64,000 bases of DNA from Photorhabdus luminescens subsp. luminescens. Lineage in GTDB: Bacteria > Pseudomonadota > Gammaproteobacteria > Enterobacterales > Enterobacteriaceae. The stretch lies in assembly GCF_001083805.1 (NCBI RefSeq), contig NZ_JXSK01000002.1, forward strand, positions 558,001 to 622,000, in the 5' to 3' direction. The translations under genes and the position numbers were made by a program. Numbering within the stretch: the stretch's first letter is position 1; each line of letters opens with the position of its first letter. The notes beneath the pieces are model-generated. The model had not been told where the DNA came from. It saw nothing but the letters and a program-made list of their open reading frames with translations, and did not search any database. Positions 63,488 to 64,000 of this stretch are shown in pieces.

Positions 63488-64000
63488 TGCCTTTATCGCC
63501 AGTGCCATCTTTGCGGTCAGCCTTCCCGCTCTGGCGCTGAAAGATGACACACAGAAACCCATTTCTATCGATTCTGTTAAACAGGCCCTTGACATGACAG
63601 GGAACACTGCCACATTTACAGAAGATGTGATCGTTAAACAGGGTTCTATTGATATCCGCGCTGACAAAGTTGTTGTGACTCGTCCAGATGGCGATTCTAA
63701 AAAAATGATTATTGAAGCATTTGGTAATCCGGTCACTTTCTATCAGCTACAGGACAGTGGCAAACCAATCAAGGGCCGCGGTTCTAAAATGCGTTACGAA
63801 ATGGATAAAGAGCTGGTGACACTCACTGGCAACGCCTATTTGGAACAGTTAGACAGCAATATAAAAGGCGATCGTATCACCTACCTAGTCCCAACTCAGC
63901 AGATGGAAGCGTTTAGTGACAAAGGTAAACGAGTGACAACTGTCCTGCTGCCTTCTCAATTACAAGAAGAAGGCACTGGGGTTAATAACAAGAGTAAATA
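63456..64000 (+). CDS. lptA: LPS transport periplasmic protein LptA (cut by window end)
   Basis: 181 complete codons from MKSNMKNRIRNAF are visible; signal peptide cut after PALAL. The jellyroll repeats are recognisable (TGNTATFTEDVIVKQGSIDI; ADKVVVTRP; GNAYLEQLDSNIKGDRITY; FSDKGKRVTTVLLPSQLQ). The window stops after AGTAAATA, two bases into a codon that starts TA, so the natural stop is probably at or just beyond the edge. Bridges LptC and LptD across the periplasm. Confidence 0.95.
   Translation, partial: MKSNMKNRIRNAFIASAIFAVSLPALALKDDTQKPISIDSVKQALDMTGNTATFTEDVIVKQGSIDIRADKVVVTRPDGDSKKMIIEAFGNPVTFYQLQDSGKPIKGRGSKMRYEMDKELVTLTGNAYLEQLDSNIKGDRITYLVPTQQMEAFSDKGKRVTTVLLPSQLQEEGTGVNNKSK

Overview
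The window is chromosomal DNA of an enterobacterium, most likely Photorhabdus or a close Morganellaceae relative. Gene order follows the 67-72 min region of Escherichia coli block by block (ygiM-cca-uppP-folB-plsY-tsaD-rpsU-dnaG-rpoD; fadH; sstT; alx; yqjA-D-E-K-F; yhaJ/yhaK; rnpB; rsmI/lpoA-yraN-diaA-dolP; mtgA-elbB-arcZ-arcB; gltBD; sspAB; rplM-rpsI; zapE/zapG; degQ-degS; murA-ibaG-mlaBCDEF; yrbG-kdsD-kdsC-lptC-lptA). The DNA is visibly AT-rich, and five 127-bp ERIC repeats lie in intergenic positions. The genus is inferred from general familiarity, not from a search.

Layout. 0.1-9.7 kb: core genes for tRNA CCA addition, lipid carrier recycling, folate, phospholipid and t6A synthesis, then the macromolecular synthesis operon rpsU-dnaG-rpoD. 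10.2-18.3 kb: an accessory segment behind a tRNA-Ile2 gene. Its first 2.2 kb hold two tandem copies of a type I toxin-antitoxin module (TisB/ZorO-like 27-aa peptide plus an antisense RNA), partial tRNA copies in direct orientation, and three relics of one phage tail gene. Behind them come a SAM methyltransferase with an isopentenyl-diphosphate isomerase, a VirK-family protein, a GNAT acetyltransferase and a divergent aspartate-semialdehyde dehydrogenase. 18.4-29.3 kb: fadH, sstT, alx with its manganese riboswitch, and the yqj envelope cluster without mzrA and yqjC, then yhaJ/yhaK. 29.4-47 kb: RNase P RNA, cell-envelope genes, the ArcZ sRNA next to arcB, glutamate synthase, and sspAB. 47-64 kb: ribosomal proteins, division and periplasmic protease genes, murA, the Mla lipid transport operon (interrupted by two ERICs) and the start of the Kdo/Lpt LPS cluster; lptA runs off the window.

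The most interesting find is the tandem toxin-antisense RNA pair at 10.8-12.2 kb. Both copies encode the same peptide with only synonymous changes. The antisense RNA 5' end and its target in the toxin mRNA leader have changed together between copies, so each RNA matches only its own mRNA well. Other points: the idi-methyltransferase pair (possible non-canonical terpene precursor), a 2-kb ORF-less tract with a vagC-like antitoxin relic splitting degQ from degS, and a four-unit repeat upstream of sspA.
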